A stretch of DNA of 27,765 nucleotides from a virus (IMGVR_UViG_3300025896_000156:1-27765), one strand, 5' to 3'. Shown: positions 1-6,487, counted from the stretch's first letter. Made by a program: numbers and translations. The notes: generated by a model not told the origin, from the letters alone.

Positions 1-80
1 CGATGAAGCGGGTTGTTGGCGTTCGGGATCAGCATCACCGACGCACCATCGTCAATCTGGTCGAAATCAGTTCGCATCAT
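1..80 (-). CDS. Small phage protein, partial (runs off left edge)
   Basis: An open frame on the minus strand begins with a double ATG at 80-75 and stays open to the window edge. The visible protein starts MMRTDFDQIDDGASVMLIPN. A good Shine-Dalgarno (GGAGAGG) precedes the ATG pair, and the stop of the upstream gene overlaps the first ATG as ATGA, so it belongs to the leftward operon. Function is unknown; only about 26 codons are visible. Confidence 0.7.
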   Translation of the reverse strand, partial: MMRTDFDQIDDGASVMLIPNANNPLH

Positions 81-229
81 CCTCTCCTCTGCACCCGGCT
101 CAGCGCCTGGTCGGCCTTCAATCCTGGGATCACGATATTCACGATTGTGTCCGCCAGCACATGCTTTGGTCCGTTGTCTGACTGGCGGAGCTTGGATACG
201 TAGGCCAATAGGATCTGTTCGTGGGTCAT
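77..229 (-). CDS. Hypothetical 50-aa phage protein
   Basis: This short acidic/basic mixed protein starts MTHEQILLAYVSKL and shows no recognisable motif. I chose the ATG at 229 because it overlaps the stop of the upstream HNH gene as ATGA, the usual junction in this operon; a longer frame from 265 is possible but overlaps more. Its own stop overlaps the start of the next gene. Function unknown. Confidence 0.65.
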   Translation of the reverse strand: MTHEQILLAYVSKLRQSDNGPKHVLADTIVNIVIPGLKADQALSRVQRRG

Positions 230-573
230 TGCTCTACCTTTCTGCGATGCGGGGACGCTTGCCAAAGCCTTTCGGCAATGAAGCGCATGGATATGTTGTG
301 TGCCTTCTCAAACCGCTCTTCGCCCCACGTATGTTGAAGTGCGTGGTGTAGCGAACAGAGGGGTATCGTCCAACAATCTGACGGCTTAACGCCCATGCCG
401 CCGTCAGTGCCGGTGCGGACATGGGCCGCCTCAATCGGCCCATCGCAGGGGGCCCGCCTATCCGCCACGCTGCACTCATGCCCCCTGATCCACTGGAGAT
501 GACTCGCACACCTGATCTGGGGCGCTTCCTTCACCCCCAGCTTGGGGGATTTCCTGCGGCGGGGGAGGTTCAC
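226..573 (-). CDS. HNH-type nuclease (DUF968-like)
   Basis: The 115-residue protein carries the signature of small phage HNH proteins of the DUF968 type: an early Cys pair region (RGHECSV), then AAHVRTG, GGMGVKPSD, IPLCSLHH and a final QH plus GEERF motif. The histidines and cysteines would bind a zinc ion and form the nuclease site. Related proteins sit in recombination modules of lambdoid phages, and here the neighbours are an exonuclease and an annealing protein. I chose the GTG at 573 because it overlaps the upstream stop as GTGA and has GGAG about 10 nt upstream. An ATG at 633 would give a 64-nt overlap. The role in recombination is inferred from family and context. Confidence 0.75.
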   Translation of the reverse strand: MNLPRRRKSPKLGVKEAPQIRCASHLQWIRGHECSVADRRAPCDGPIEAAHVRTGTDGGMGVKPSDCWTIPLCSLHHALQHTWGEERFEKAHNISMRFIAERLWQASPHRRKVEQ

Positions 574-1040
574 GAGCGCATCTCCGCCATCTGGCCGGTG
601 GCTTGGCGGAAGTGGCCCAGCACGTAGTCCCACCGCCGCGCCGACGCATCGTCGTGGTCAAGAACGGCTCGGCTGTTGACCATGCACATATTCAGTATTG
701 CCTGTCTGGCCCCCTCCGCGTCAGTCACTTCGCACCACTTCTGAAAGTCCACCCGCTCACACATCAGCGCCGCCTGTTGCGACCGTGGCAGTTCATCAAA
801 CCGTCTCCGCCCCTTTCCCGGGCCAGCCGCTTGTGACGACTGGCCCGGCTTGTCAGTGGAGGATGGCTTGAGCAGCGCCAAGGCTACGTGCTGTTCCTTC
901 CCGGGGATGGGCATCCCAAAGGCCGCGATGAAGCTCTCGGCCTTCTCTATCGGAATCTCAATTACCACCTGGGCAACCGAGCGGGACTTGACCAGCTTCA
1001 GGTCGCTATAGGTGCCGGCAATGGCTGCTGCGTCGGTCAT
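570..1040 (-). CDS. Hypothetical phage protein (156 aa)
   Basis: The protein has an N-terminal half with a YSDLKLVKSRSVAQVVIEIP stretch that resembles a class of uncharacterised phage proteins often found beside recombination genes. A Pro/Gly/Lys-rich linker around residues 58-80 follows, then a C-terminal half beginning RRFDELPRSQQAALMCE. No catalytic motif is visible. The ATG at 1040 is preceded by GGTGA and lies 4 nt after the upstream stop; an in-frame ATG at 1118 would overlap the upstream gene heavily. DNA-binding or recombination accessory function is possible but only from context. Confidence 0.7.
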   Translation of the reverse strand: MTDAAAIAGTYSDLKLVKSRSVAQVVIEIPIEKAESFIAAFGMPIPGKEQHVALALLKPSSTDKPGQSSQAAGPGKGRRRFDELPRSQQAALMCERVDFQKWCEVTDAEGARQAILNMCMVNSRAVLDHDDASARRWDYVLGHFRQATGQMAEMRS

Positions 1041-1044
1041 GGCG

Positions 1045-1293
1045 TCACCAGGGAATGTCCGAATCTTCCTGAGGCCGGCGCTCCCGATTGTTGGGCTTGC
1101 TCCGGTTCTGCTCATCACGATCCTGGAAGGATAGGGATAGATACTTGCCCTTCTGCCCCTCCTTCTTCCAGGCCGATACCCAAACCTTCCGCCCGCCGAT
1201 CACGGCGCGGCCCTTCCAGTCTGGGTGATTGTCGGACTCCTTGCGGTCGTTGACGAACATCACGCCCGTCATGTCTTTCTCTTCGCTGTTCAT
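1045..1293 (-). CDS. Small basic phage protein (82 aa)
   Basis: The 82-residue protein contains a compact beta-rich core (WKGRAVIGGRKVWVSAWKK, then KYLSLSFQ) and a charged, disordered C-terminus rich in R, K, N and E. The core resembles small DUF736-like or single-strand-binding-like phage proteins, but the match is by eye only. Its ATG at 1293 overlaps the stop of the annealing-protein gene as ATGA, so the two are probably translationally coupled. Confidence 0.65.
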   Translation of the reverse strand: MNSEEKDMTGVMFVNDRKESDNHPDWKGRAVIGGRKVWVSAWKKEGQKGKYLSLSFQDRDEQNRSKPNNRERRPQEDSDIPW

Positions 1294-1973
1294 GCTGCCT
1301 TTCCTTTCGCGTGTGCGGCTGAGTAGAGTTTCTTGATGCGGTCCACGATGTCGTCCTTGCCCGCCTCATCGGCCCGGGCCTGGATGTTGGCAAGGGTGGT
1401 GGCGTTCTCATCCCACAGGGCCTTGTGGCCGAACTCGGCAACGGCGGCTTCGTAAAGGTCCAGCCAGCGCGTCATGGAGGGCGCTACAGGGCCGCTCCCG
1501 GTCCCGGGGTAGATGAGTGACAGGGCGTGACGCGGGGCCTCTGCGGGCTTCTGCGGGGCATCGTTGGCAGGCTTGGCTTCCTTGAAGTCGTCCGCCTCCT
1601 CTTCCGAGTAGACAAACCCCGCCAGCCCCACGAGCTTGAGGATCACGCGGTCCTTGGCGCGCTTCTCTGCCATGGCGTAGGGGTAGGGCTGCATCTTCTC
1701 GGTGGTGCGATAGTTGCCGGGCGATGCTTCGCCAATTGACCACTCTGAGCGGTCGCCCATGTGACCCGTGACGCACAGGACAGCGGTCTTTTCCGCGCTG
1801 TTGGCCTCAATGACCTGTGGCGGATCGAACTTCACACCGGACTGCGCCGCGATCAGCTCGCAGAATCGGTGATACATGACCCATGTCCCCTTGCAGTCCC
1901 AAAGGGCCTCCTTGGGGTCCAGATCGTATTTCTTCAGGATCACAGCGATCCGGGGGTCTAGCGGCTTGGCCAT
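1290..1973 (-). CDS. Putative single-strand annealing protein
   Basis: The 227-residue protein has a conserved-looking N-terminal domain with LWDCKGTWVMYHRF, a VLCVTGHMGDRSEWSIGEA strand pair and the helix MAEKRAKDRVILKL followed by VGLAGFVYSEEEADDF. The tail is a Pro/Ala-rich linker and a small helical region. The helix with its Lys/Arg spacing recalls the Ala-Lys-Arg helix in Rad52/ERF-type annealing proteins. It follows an exonuclease gene directly (TAATG junction), as annealing proteins usually do. I chose the ATG at 1973 because the frame's longer extension to 2429 lies entirely inside the exonuclease gene. The annealing role is an inference; the fold would need profile comparison. Confidence 0.7.
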   Translation of the reverse strand: MAKPLDPRIAVILKKYDLDPKEALWDCKGTWVMYHRFCELIAAQSGVKFDPPQVIEANSAEKTAVLCVTGHMGDRSEWSIGEASPGNYRTTEKMQPYPYAMAEKRAKDRVILKLVGLAGFVYSEEEADDFKEAKPANDAPQKPAEAPRHALSLIYPGTGSGPVAPSMTRWLDLYEAAVAEFGHKALWDENATTLANIQARADEAGKDDIVDRIKKLYSAAHAKGKAA

Positions 1974-2695
1974 TATGCTGCACTCCATTGCATCGCGGCC
2001 TTGGCGGCCTCGTTCTGGTCTGACCAGTAAAAGGAATCGGTATTCAGGGGCATGTAGCGCATGGCCCGGTTGGGATCGGGGCAAACCCGCTTCCATCGCT
2101 CGATCATCTCGAAGGCGGTCAGCAGCTCCATCGCCCCCTTCACCGCATCGCAGCGGGTGAGGGTGAACCAGGCTGTTTTCTTCGGGGTGCCGTAGAGGAT
2201 GCGCGCCTGCTCCTGCCGCTCGCCGCTGTAAAGCCCTTGCTGGCGGATGTGGGACGGGGATGGGTCGCTCGGCAAGCGAAGGGTGGCCTTCAGATCCACC
2301 GAGAACCCCGGATAGACCAGATCGGGCTTCACGCTGATCTGATGCTCCAACTCTTCCAGGTAGACCCCGGACCAGGGCTGATAGGCGAGGGGCTTCCCGA
2401 GCGGGCGGAGAGCTTTGACGAACTGCCAAGCAATGTCGGCGGACGCATCGCGCCTCTCTCCGACTTCGCCGTGGCGGAGTTCGTCATACTTGCCCAGCGC
2501 GGCCTTCCTGATCTCGGCCTCCGGCATATCGTGGAGGATGCCCTGCCAAGCGCCCCATTCTGCGGCGGTGCCCATCGCGGTCCTTTCATTGTCCTCGCCC
2601 CAATGCTCGAAGCCGTAGCGCCACAGGAACGCGGACGGGCATTCAATGAACATGTTGCCCCCCGATGCGCTGTGACGGTACTTGGCGTAAAGCAC
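1973..2695 (-). CDS. PD-(D/E)XK exonuclease (RecB/Cas4-like)
   Basis: The 240-residue protein shows the order of a RecB-family nuclease. It opens with RHSASGGNMFIECPSAFLWR, the usual SxS...CP entry motif. A helix carries GTAAEWGAW. The active-site strands are KPDLVYPGFSVDLKAT, where the D of KPDL and the DxK of VDLKAT form the metal site. A later QQGLY motif matches the QxxxY helix of the family. The start is GTG at 2695, overlapping the upstream stop as TAGTG. It probably resects double-strand ends and hands single strands to the protein encoded just downstream. The family call is firm; the pairing is inferred from order. Confidence 0.85.
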   Translation of the reverse strand: MLYAKYRHSASGGNMFIECPSAFLWRYGFEHWGEDNERTAMGTAAEWGAWQGILHDMPEAEIRKAALGKYDELRHGEVGERRDASADIAWQFVKALRPLGKPLAYQPWSGVYLEELEHQISVKPDLVYPGFSVDLKATLRLPSDPSPSHIRQQGLYSGERQEQARILYGTPKKTAWFTLTRCDAVKGAMELLTAFEMIERWKRVCPDPNRAMRYMPLNTDSFYWSDQNEAAKAAMQWSAA

Positions 2696-2856
2696 TAGGC
2701 GGCCTCCATCTTCACGAGTTCGCGTCCGATCTCCGCCAGTTCTTCCCTCTGCTTTTGGGAAAGCTGGTTATGTTTCCCGATGAGCTCCCTTGCGTGTTCC
2801 GCGAAGGACCAGAGGGAGAGTTCAAGCATCTCTGAGGGGTTGGGGATGTGGTTCAT
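2695..2856 (-). CDS. Small helical protein (53 aa)
   Basis: The protein starts MNHIPNPSEMLELSL and is predicted to be almost entirely helical, with a Gln/Lys/Glu-rich second half. The ATG at 2856 overlaps the stop of the upstream gene as ATGA. The frame is open back to 3114, but that extension is Arg/Gly-rich and covers the upstream small genes, so I treat it as noise. Function unknown. Confidence 0.6.
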   Translation of the reverse strand: MNHIPNPSEMLELSLWSFAEHARELIGKHNQLSQKQREELAEIGRELVKMEAA

Positions 2857-3020
2857 GGCTGTTTCGTCCCCGCGCGAAGTGCGACGCGGATCGTCAGCCT
2901 GGTCTTTCGGATGCTTTGCAGCTCTTGTTCGCGCAGCGAGATGGCCTCGACGCGGTGCCAGTCCAGAACGTTCGTCAGTTCCGCCTCTGCCGCCCGCAGC
3001 GCGTCTATCAAGTCTTTCAT
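2853..3020 (-). CDS. Small coiled-coil protein (55 aa)
   Basis: The protein starts MKDLIDALRAAEAELTNVLD and has a heptad-like pattern of leucines and charged residues, suggesting one long helix or a coiled coil. I chose the ATG at 3020 because it overlaps the upstream stop as ATGA, with GAGG 11 nt upstream. An ATG at 3050 would add ten residues. Function unknown. Confidence 0.6.
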   Translation of the reverse strand: MKDLIDALRAAEAELTNVLDWHRVEAISLREQELQSIRKTRLTIRVALRAGTKQP

Positions 3021-3151
3021 AGCAATGTCCTCGACCACATTCCCGGGCATTCCATCTCGCTCTTCCCGCCCGCCTCTTTGGTGACCATGATGAATACGTT
3101 TCCGTTCTCATCAACGTGTGTGCCGCAGTATTTCCCCTTCTCCCCGGTCAT
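3017..3151 (-). CDS. Hypothetical 44-aa protein
   Basis: The frame reads MTGEKGKYCGTHVDENGN and onward, with several hydrophobic beta-type residues (VFIMV) and three cysteines in the longer form. The ATG at 3151 overlaps the stop of the tiny gene upstream (ATGA), and its own stop overlaps the next start in the same way. An upstream in-frame ATG at 3172 would give 51 residues. The chain of four-base overlaps is the main argument that it is translated. Confidence 0.5.
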   Translation of the reverse strand: MTGEKGKYCGTHVDENGNVFIMVTKEAGGKSEMECPGMWSRTLL

Positions 3152-3252
3152 AGACTCAACGTCACAGTCCATGGCGATCGACGCTTGATATGGTCCAGCT
3201 GCGCTTCAGTGAGGGACCGCACGTAGCGGGTGAGATAGGGCGAGCAAAGCAC
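3148..3252 (-). CDS. Hypothetical 34-aa protein
   Basis: A GTG at 3252 is preceded by a strong GGAGG six bases upstream, which lies inside the end of the preceding gene. The product starts VLCSPYLTRYVRSLTEAQL and is basic. Its stop overlaps the next ATG as ATGA. It is too short for motif analysis; the ribosome binding site and junctions support it. Confidence 0.45.
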   Translation of the reverse strand: MLCSPYLTRYVRSLTEAQLDHIKRRSPWTVTLSL

Positions 3253-3253
3253 T

Positions 3254-3655
3254 TCAATCCTCCAGTAGTGCGCGGCTGGCGGCTTCGTATGGCGTAACGC
3301 CTTCAAACGCCGCATGAAGACGCCGCAATTCCTGCATCAAGTATGCCTCGGCTGCGCTCTTGGGGATGAACCAAAGGCCGCCATCGGCGGCTTGCTCGTC
3401 AATGATAGCTTTCAGGGCTGCGTGGCTGTTCACGGCCTTGACGATCAGGGCGGCGTGCTGAGCCGCTACCAAATCGGTGCGGACGCATCCGTTTTCATCC
3501 CAATCCTCGTGAATTTCCGCGACATCCGAGTTCTGCATATCGCAAACGGCGCGGCCCTTCGCATCAAGGACGTGGCGCGAATAGTATTTGCCGTAGGAAT
3601 CTTCTGTTTCGATCAGGTCCTCGGACCACGGAAGATTCGCCTGCTCCTCAGTCAT
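3254..3655 (-). CDS. Hypothetical phage protein (133 aa)
   Basis: The protein opens MTEEQANLPWSEDLIETEDS, has a short beta-rich section that mentions Tyr/Gly (YGKYYSRHVLDAKGRAVCDM), then a long helical region (AAQHAALIVKAVNSHAALKA). This layout is typical of uncharacterised accessory proteins in temperate-phage early regions. The ATG at 3655 overlaps the upstream stop as TGATG. No enzyme motif is visible. Confidence 0.7.
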   Translation of the reverse strand: MTEEQANLPWSEDLIETEDSYGKYYSRHVLDAKGRAVCDMQNSDVAEIHEDWDENGCVRTDLVAAQHAALIVKAVNSHAALKAIIDEQAADGGLWFIPKSAAEAYLMQELRRLHAAFEGVTPYEAASRALLED

Positions 3656-3849
3656 CACACCCCCCACGTCGCCCAAGCCACGGGGATAGACACAGCAGCC
3701 CCGATCACCAACCCCCACACAAAGACGGGCAGGGTGGGCTTATCAATCGGCGGCTCGATATAGGCCCCGCCGCTCAGCCGGGCCACGCTCATCAGGATGT
3801 TTGCGCGACCGGCAGGGGTGAACTCGGGAAGCTCGTCAATGTCACGCAT
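3655..3849 (-). CDS. Small single-pass membrane protein (64 aa)
   Basis: The N-terminal half is soluble (MRDIDELPEFTPAGRANIL) and the C-terminal half is one hydrophobic segment from about residue 42 to the end (LPVFVWGLVIGAAVSIPVAW). This predicts a C-tail-anchored inner-membrane protein. The ATG at 3849 has the strongest Shine-Dalgarno of the operon (AAGGAGG). Superinfection exclusion is one possible role for such a protein, but nothing in the sequence shows it. Confidence 0.65.
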   Translation of the reverse strand: MRDIDELPEFTPAGRANILMSVARLSGGAYIEPPIDKPTLPVFVWGLVIGAAVSIPVAWATWGV

Positions 3850-3860
3850 GGTTGTCCTCC

Positions 3861-4283
3861 TTAGGCTGCATTGCTTTGAAGGACGCGGCGCACCGCAAAC
3901 GGCCCATTGGTGGCCATTTTGTCGGCCATCTCCACTGCGCGGTCCATGAAGGCGGTCACGTCGCCAGCGCCAAACTCGACGCGCAGCATCTGGTCGGTGC
4001 ATTCGCCGCGCTCCTCGGTGAGCCGGATGATGGCGAGCGCCATTTTCTTGATGAGGCCCCTTTCGCCATCCGCGCGCGCTTTGGCCCATGCGCTGCGCAG
4101 CTTGGCGAACAATTCGGCCCATTCATCCGCCTCGACATCGATGCTGATGCCCAGCGAGTTGCAGGAAATCGAGCCAGCCAACGGCTCTTTCGTATAGAGG
4201 CTCACCCGCACGCCGCAGATGCCACGGTTGCCGATGCTGCCGTCCAGCTCCTTGAGAGCCGCTTTGATCTCAGTCGGTGTCAC
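3861..4283 (-). CDS. Hypothetical phage protein (140 aa)
   Basis: The protein starts with GTG at 4283 behind GAGAGGAG. Residues 1-60 look like a small alpha/beta domain (GICGVRVSLYTKEPLAGSI), and the rest is helical. The start lies one base after the upstream stop. No recognisable family. Confidence 0.65.
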   Translation of the reverse strand: MTPTEIKAALKELDGSIGNRGICGVRVSLYTKEPLAGSISCNSLGISIDVEADEWAELFAKLRSAWAKARADGERGLIKKMALAIIRLTEERGECTDQMLRVEFGAGDVTAFMDRAVEMADKMATNGPFAVRRVLQSNAA

Positions 4284-4284
4284 G

Positions 4285-4533
4285 TCACTCTCCTCTCAAC
4301 AGGGGCAAATCCCCCAAGGCGTTGTCTATCTGCCCAAGCACGGCTTCTACGTCCTTCTTCGGGTGATGCCGGAGCTGCTGGGCTACGTCTGCTCTCGCCT
4401 TCTCCAAGATCCCCCGGGCCGTCTCAATCGGTGCGTTCCACTCGTCGTCCAGCGCCTCCTGGTGTTCTCGGATGCGGGCCTGGGATACCGACTCACTGGC
4501 GTAGGGGCCGAAGCAGTGGGAGGGGAGGATCAT
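4285..4533 (-). CDS. Hypothetical helical protein (82 aa)
   Basis: The protein starts MILPSHCFGPYASESVSQ and is otherwise helical and charged, with REHQEALDDEWNAPIETARG in the middle. The ATG at 4533 abuts the stop of the upstream gene. The gene is preceded by GGAGGGG within the neighbour. No function can be assigned. Confidence 0.6.
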   Translation of the reverse strand: MILPSHCFGPYASESVSQARIREHQEALDDEWNAPIETARGILEKARADVAQQLRHHPKKDVEAVLGQIDNALGDLPLLRGE

Positions 4534-5160
4534 CTATGCCCCCTCCAACAACTGCTTGAGCTTGCGCACCTGCCATTTGCGCTCAGCGTCGCTGGCAGCG
4601 ACCCCGGCAGCGGCCCCGGCAGCGTCCCTGGCAGCGGCCCTGGCAGCGGCCCAGGCAGCGCCCCTGGCAGCGTCACTGGCAGCGTCCCAGACAGCGGCCC
4701 AGGCAGCGTCCCAGGCAGCGCCCCTGGCAGCGTCCCTTTCCCCATCGGTGGCCTTGCCGTTCGCGAACGCTTCCGCGACCTTGATTGTGTTCCGCAGCGT
4801 TTCGACGTGCTTGGGATCGGCGTATTTCAGCGCGCGCTTGGCGCAGGCGCAAGCGAACAGCCGTGCCGTCCGGTCATTCCAGGCCGTGACCGGCTTGATC
4901 AGCCGCGCACGCTCCGCCACGGCCTTGTCGTCGCAGTCGATGATCTTGCCGGACGCCTCAACAACCCAGATCGTCGGGCCGAGCCACGTCAGCAGATCGC
5001 TTTCGTTCCGGCAGAAGTGATACCCGCGCTCGCACGGCTCTATGTCATCGATCTTCGGCATCCACTTGCCGGGCTTCGAGCCGCGCGGCAAATGCCACTG
5101 ACCAGAGCCGCCGTGAAAAGCCGCGCCATCCGCGTTCAGGACTTTGTAGCCAAGCATCAT
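4534..5160 (-). CDS. DUF7666-like protein with Ala-rich four-residue repeats
   Basis: Residues 1-75 match a domain common in phages, with YKVLNADGAAFHGG, WHLPRGSKPGKWMP, PCERGYHFC and LTWLGPTIWVVE; I recognise it as DUF7666-like. Residues 143-194 are thirteen strict four-residue units of the form x-A-A-x (DAAR, GAAW, DAAW and so on), followed by a basic helix KWQVRKLKQLL. The repeat would make a helix with an alanine stripe. Two ATG codons (5160 and 5157) are possible starts; the first overlaps the upstream stop as ATGA. Role unknown. Confidence 0.75.
   Translation of the reverse strand: MMLGYKVLNADGAAFHGGSGQWHLPRGSKPGKWMPKIDDIEPCERGYHFCRNESDLLTWLGPTIWVVEASGKIIDCDDKAVAERARLIKPVTAWNDRTARLFACACAKRALKYADPKHVETLRNTIKVAEAFANGKATDGERDAARGAAWDAAWAAVWDAASDAARGAAWAAARAAARDAAGAAAGVAASDAERKWQVRKLKQLLEGA
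4579..4734 (-). repeat. Tandem 12-bp repeat, about 13 units
   Basis: On the plus strand the unit is close to GGCAGCGGCCCT, repeated in frame with few changes. It encodes the x-A-A-x repeat of the DUF7666-like protein. Because the unit is a multiple of three and GC-rich, it also keeps the opposite strand open, producing a spurious Gly-Ser-Pro frame. The copy number could change by slippage without shifting the reading frame. Confidence 0.85.
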
Positions 5161-5585
5161 CCTCTCCTCAGTGTGTCCGGCTTCTGTGGGGTGGCGGGGC
5201 GGGCTTCGCGCCGGGGCGTATCTGCCAGTGACTCAATAAGGGCGCGCGCATGGTGTAGCCACTCGTCATGCCAAGCGTGATACGGAATGCCGATCTCCGG
5301 TTCCCCAATCTCTGGGCTGTTCATTTCAAGCGAGCCAGCATCTACCGCCGCTACCAGATCCCTAAGCAATGTTGCGGCTCTGTCCGCTTCAATGTCCGCA
5401 TCGCAAACGATCGAATAGCTAGCATCTTTCAACGCGTTGAACACCGCCGTCATGTAGTCGATGGCCGCTTCAGCGGCCGGACTTTCATAGCCCTCATAGC
5501 TCTCGCCGTTATCTCGCTTGGCAATACGGCGAGCGACAGTGGAGATCAGCAGAAAGCCCAAAGGGTGTTGATGCGGATCAGTCAT
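5157..5585 (-). CDS. Hypothetical phage protein (142 aa)
   Basis: The protein starts MTDPHQHPLGFLLISTVARR. The middle is acidic and helical (CDADIEADRAATLLRDLVAA), and the C-terminus is rich in Pro and Arg and probably disordered. The ATG at 5585 has GGAGG eight bases upstream. No known domain was recognised. Confidence 0.65.
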   Translation of the reverse strand: MTDPHQHPLGFLLISTVARRIAKRDNGESYEGYESPAAEAAIDYMTAVFNALKDASYSIVCDADIEADRAATLLRDLVAAVDAGSLEMNSPEIGEPEIGIPYHAWHDEWLHHARALIESLADTPRREARPATPQKPDTLRRG

Positions 5586-5618
5586 TCGATGCCTCCTTGG
5601 CCTTGGCTGCTCTCAGTG

Positions 5619-5641
5619 GAGGGCTACCAGCGGCAGCCCTC
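5619..5641. other. Stem-loop between two leftward genes
   Basis: GAGGGCT at 5619-5625 pairs perfectly with AGCCCTC at 5635-5641 across a nine-base loop. Neither side has a T-run, so it is not a standard intrinsic terminator. It lies in the leftward leader between the first and second genes and may affect RNA stability. Confidence 0.35.
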
Positions 5642-5649
5642 GGCGGAGG

Positions 5650-5805
5650 TCAGGCGGACTGACGATTGAGCTCCGCGAGATACGTCAGGATGGGCACCGC
5701 CTCATATTTCGCCGTGTTGAGAGCGGCGACGGCCTTCGCATTGAAGGTCTCGCAGACAACGGCCTTGGTTTCCTTGTTGCGGATGATCCAGCTCGCGGTG
5801 GTCAT
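5650..5805 (-). CDS. Small first gene of leftward operon (51 aa)
   Basis: The frame reads MTTASWIIRNKETKAVVCET and ends in YLAELNRQSA. It resembles short phage proteins that begin with a beta hairpin followed by a helix (NTAKYEAVPILTYL). GGAGAG precedes the ATG at 5805. It is the first gene after the leftward promoter, so it should be among the earliest expressed and directly under repressor control. Function unknown. Confidence 0.7.
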   Translation of the reverse strand: MTTASWIIRNKETKAVVCETFNAKAVAALNTAKYEAVPILTYLAELNRQSA

Positions 5806-5842
5806 CTGTCTCTCCATCTGAGCGGTGGGCTTCGATGGGAGG

Positions 5843-5871
5843 ATATTAGCGCCGCTAACTCATCACGTCAA
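5843..5871 (-). promoter_or_regulatory. Leftward early promoter (PL-like)
   Basis: On the minus strand TTGACG (5871-5866) and TAATAT (5848-5843) are separated by exactly 17 bases. The palindromic operator at 5846-5858 covers the end of the spacer and the first half of the -10 box, so a bound repressor would block RNA polymerase. The predicted start is near 5836, giving a leader of about 30 nt before the ATG at 5805. Confidence 0.8.
5846..5858. promoter_or_regulatory. Repressor operator OL1, TTAGCGCCGCTAA
   Basis: The site is a palindrome with arms TTAGC and GCTAA and a three-base centre. The same arms occur at 5880-5892 and 6501-6513. The position over the leftward -10 box indicates a repressor operator, inferred from location and repetition. 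Confidence 0.8.
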
Positions 5872-5879
5872 GCACAATC

Positions 5880-5892
5880 TTAGCCGAGCTAA
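5880..5892. promoter_or_regulatory. Repressor operator OL2, TTAGCCGAGCTAA
   Basis: Both five-base arms match the consensus perfectly. The centre is 34 bp from that of OL1 and lies just upstream of the leftward -35 box, a spacing that would allow cooperative binding or activation. Confidence 0.75.
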
Positions 5893-5915
5893 CTTTTTCT
5901 GATATGCCGAATGGA

Positions 5916-5937
5916 CTAGCTGGGTTAACGCCGCTAG
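5916..5937. promoter_or_regulatory. Degenerate operator cluster OL3
   Basis: Two overlapping weaker matches are present: CTAGCTGGGTTAA at 5916-5928 and TTAACGCCGCTAG at 5925-5937, each with 8 of 10 arm bases correct. A further partial match ending in GCTAA lies at 5948-5960 inside the end of the repressor gene. Confidence 0.5.
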
Positions 5938-5942
5938 ATTTC

Positions 5943-6476
5943 CTAGGTCTGCCGTGCTAATGAGTCGTTAATGACTGCTTGGGTCGGGTCGGGGGGCCAG
6001 AATGCCGAAGATGCGGTATAGCGGCGCAAGAGCGCGTCGATTGAATCGAGCGCGGTTCTTAACGCTCCAATTAAACTCGCAGTTGCTTCAAGGACAATGG
6101 TCCGGCCTTGTTGTCCTAGGAGGGCCAATCCCGGTTTACCCCCCGGCAAGATTATGGGCTGGACTGATGACACCTCCATGGAGGCGTCGGGGGCGGCGTC
6201 CTTAGGCCCGCCATCGGCGGACGGACCGAGTTGATCGGCCAATCCCAGATCCGCAGGGGAGCACCGCAGGACGGAGCACAGCGCCCTGATGTTCTTCGTC
6301 ATGGGGGCGGTTTCGTCCTTCTCCCACTGGGTCACGGACGAGGCGGTCAGCCCGCAGGCTTTCGCAACCTGCTTTTGTGTCAGGTCCAGTGCCAGCCGCC
6401 TGGCCCGAATCAATTGTCCAGTAGTGACCGCTTTTCCCATGCCGGAATGCTTAATGGAACGCCTCGTTAGTGTCAT
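5943..6476 (-). CDS. CI-like phage repressor (XRE/HTH_3)
   Basis: Residues 20-78 form a helix-turn-helix domain of the Cro/CI type, with LTQKQVAKACGLTASSVTQW as the turn and recognition helices. The gene lies between two divergent early promoters, each overlapped by the same palindrome, as cI does between OL and OR in lambdoid phages. The C-terminal 90 residues lack the Ser/Lys peptidase features of S24/LexA-type repressors, so induction may not involve RecA-driven self-cleavage. Two starts are possible: ATG 6476 (177 aa) or ATG 6440 (165 aa, MGKAVTTGQ); neither has a clear Shine-Dalgarno. The HTH call is firm; repressor role rests on context. Confidence 0.85.
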   Translation of the reverse strand: MTLTRRSIKHSGMGKAVTTGQLIRARRLALDLTQKQVAKACGLTASSVTQWEKDETAPMTKNIRALCSVLRCSPADLGLADQLGPSADGGPKDAAPDASMEVSSVQPIILPGGKPGLALLGQQGRTIVLEATASLIGALRTALDSIDALLRRYTASSAFWPPDPTQAVINDSLARQT

Positions 6477-6487
6477 GCTTAGAGGCG

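Noticed and set aside
75-90. Repeat CATCATCCTCTCCTC also found at 5155-5170
   Set aside because: Both are start codons with the same Shine-Dalgarno on the minus strand, so the identity is expected.
1974-2429. N-terminal extension of the annealing-protein frame
   Set aside because: It overlaps the exonuclease fully, is Arg/Pro/Ala-rich, and an ATG at 1973 fits the TAATG junction.
4579-4734. Tandem array considered as a CRISPR
   Set aside because: Units are 12 bp, contiguous and in coding frame, with no unique spacers.
4219-5280. A 353-codon plus-strand frame with Gly-Ser-Pro repeats
   Set aside because: It is the antisense of the 12-bp alanine repeat and neighbouring leftward genes. It has no ribosome site, and the DUF7666-like protein on the other strand is recognisable.
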